From assembly GCA_025450955.1 (NCBI GenBank), contig JANWLJ010000327.1:1-5849 (forward strand): DNA of 5,849 bases. Reading direction: 5' to 3'. The position numbers and the translations under genes are program-made. Of this stretch, positions 5,698-5,849 are shown one piece after another. Origin of the DNA: Polyangium sp. (in: bacteria) (lineage in GTDB: Bacteria; Myxococcota_A; Polyangia; Palsa-1104). The notes below the pieces were generated by a model. The model saw only the letters and a list, made by a program, of their open reading frames with translations. It had not been told where the DNA came from and ran no database searches. Every line of letters starts with the position of its first letter. Position 1 is the first letter of the stretch.

Positions 5698-5820
5698 AAA
5701 ATCGCCTCGAGCACTGTGACGTCGTCACGCCCTGAGCCGGGCCGTCTCACCGGCGCTGAGCCTGCGTGACTCGCGCCGCCCGTCGCTGGCGAGCGCGACG
5801 GCGGAATCGCAGGCGATTTT
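5698..5820. repeat. 10-bp inverted repeat closing the 3' untranslated region
   Basis: AAAATCGCCT (5698-5707), starting at the base after the DUF349 stop codon, is the exact reverse complement of AGGCGATTTT (5811-5820). The 103 bases between contain three smaller inverted repeats (5716-5728, 5736-5754, 5780-5801). In RNA this could fold as a closing stem around a multi-helix junction. Apart from these repeats, 5698-5849 shows no convincing gene. Confidence 0.5.
5716..5728. repeat. 13-bp palindrome GTGACG-T-CGTCAC
   Basis: Perfect 6-base arms flank a single central T. As DNA it has the form of a dimeric regulator site; as RNA it would be a 5-bp stem with a 3-base loop. No T-run follows, so it is not a terminator on its own. 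No target gene is evident. Confidence 0.4.
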
Positions 5821-5821
5821 T
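5776..5821 (+). terminator. Possible rho-independent terminator after the DUF349 gene
   Basis: Stem CCGTCGC (5780-5786) pairs with GCGACGG (5795-5801) around an 8-base loop and extends past a bulged C by CCG/CGG (5776-5778 / 5802-5804). A second small hairpin, AATCG-CAGG-CGATT (5805-5818), runs straight into T5 (5817-5821). The large hairpin is 12 bases from the T-run, so the second hairpin or a combined fold would be needed for classic termination. It lies about 80-120 bases after the stop codon. Confidence 0.4.
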
Positions 5822-5849
5822 GCTGGCATCGCCCCTGCTAAAAGCGCTT

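Noticed and set aside
5736..5754. GCCGG/CCGGC hairpin as a separate terminator
   Set aside because: It has only five base pairs and no T-run after it. It was kept only as part of the larger fold.

Overview
This is a GC-rich stretch (roughly 70% G+C by eye) with dense bacterial gene packing and strong G/C preference at third codon positions. The gene content suggests a high-GC proteobacterium or a myxobacterial/deltaproteobacterial relative: a vertebrate/Xanthomonas-type N-acetylglutamate synthase, a HEAT-plus-DUF349 protein and a FabG-like reductase. The sequence alone does not fix the taxon. No rRNA, tRNA, CRISPR array, insertion sequence or phage gene is visible.

Layout. Positions 1-62 (minus) are the first codons of a periplasmic-binding-protein-like gene (BtuF/TroA fold) that runs off the left edge. 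An AT-rich, nearly symmetrical block at 74-89 probably serves as a shared divergent -10 region. Next comes a plus-strand arginine-biosynthesis pair: an M20 zinc deacylase (96-1208, ArgE-like) overlaps by 14 bases an N-acetylglutamate synthase (1195-2397). The synthase has a degenerate amino-acid-kinase domain and an intact C-terminal acetyltransferase domain. An SDR oxidoreductase (2349-3095, minus) converges on the synthase with a 49-base antisense overlap. A 115-base divergent intergenic region separates the SDR from an 828-residue plus-strand protein (3211-5697). That protein has 26-residue HEAT-like repeats, a charged coiled coil and several DUF349 units. The last 152 bases hold no convincing gene. 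They are rich in inverted repeats and end in a hairpin plus T-run that may be a terminator.

How the genes relate. The deacylase and synthase fit one pathway. The synthase acetylates glutamate and the deacylase removes the acetyl group from a later intermediate, either N-acetylornithine or, as in Xanthomonas, N-acetylcitrulline. The synthase's kinase-like domain lacks the usual catalytic and nucleotide-binding residues, so a separate ArgB would be needed. The SDR and the DUF349 protein have no obvious metabolic link to arginine or to each other beyond divergent orientation.

No overtly new defence or mobile system is present. The most interesting items are the pseudokinase-synthase/deacylase pair, the repeat protein of unknown function, the symmetrical divergent promoter with apparently near-leaderless starts, and the foldable region after the last gene.
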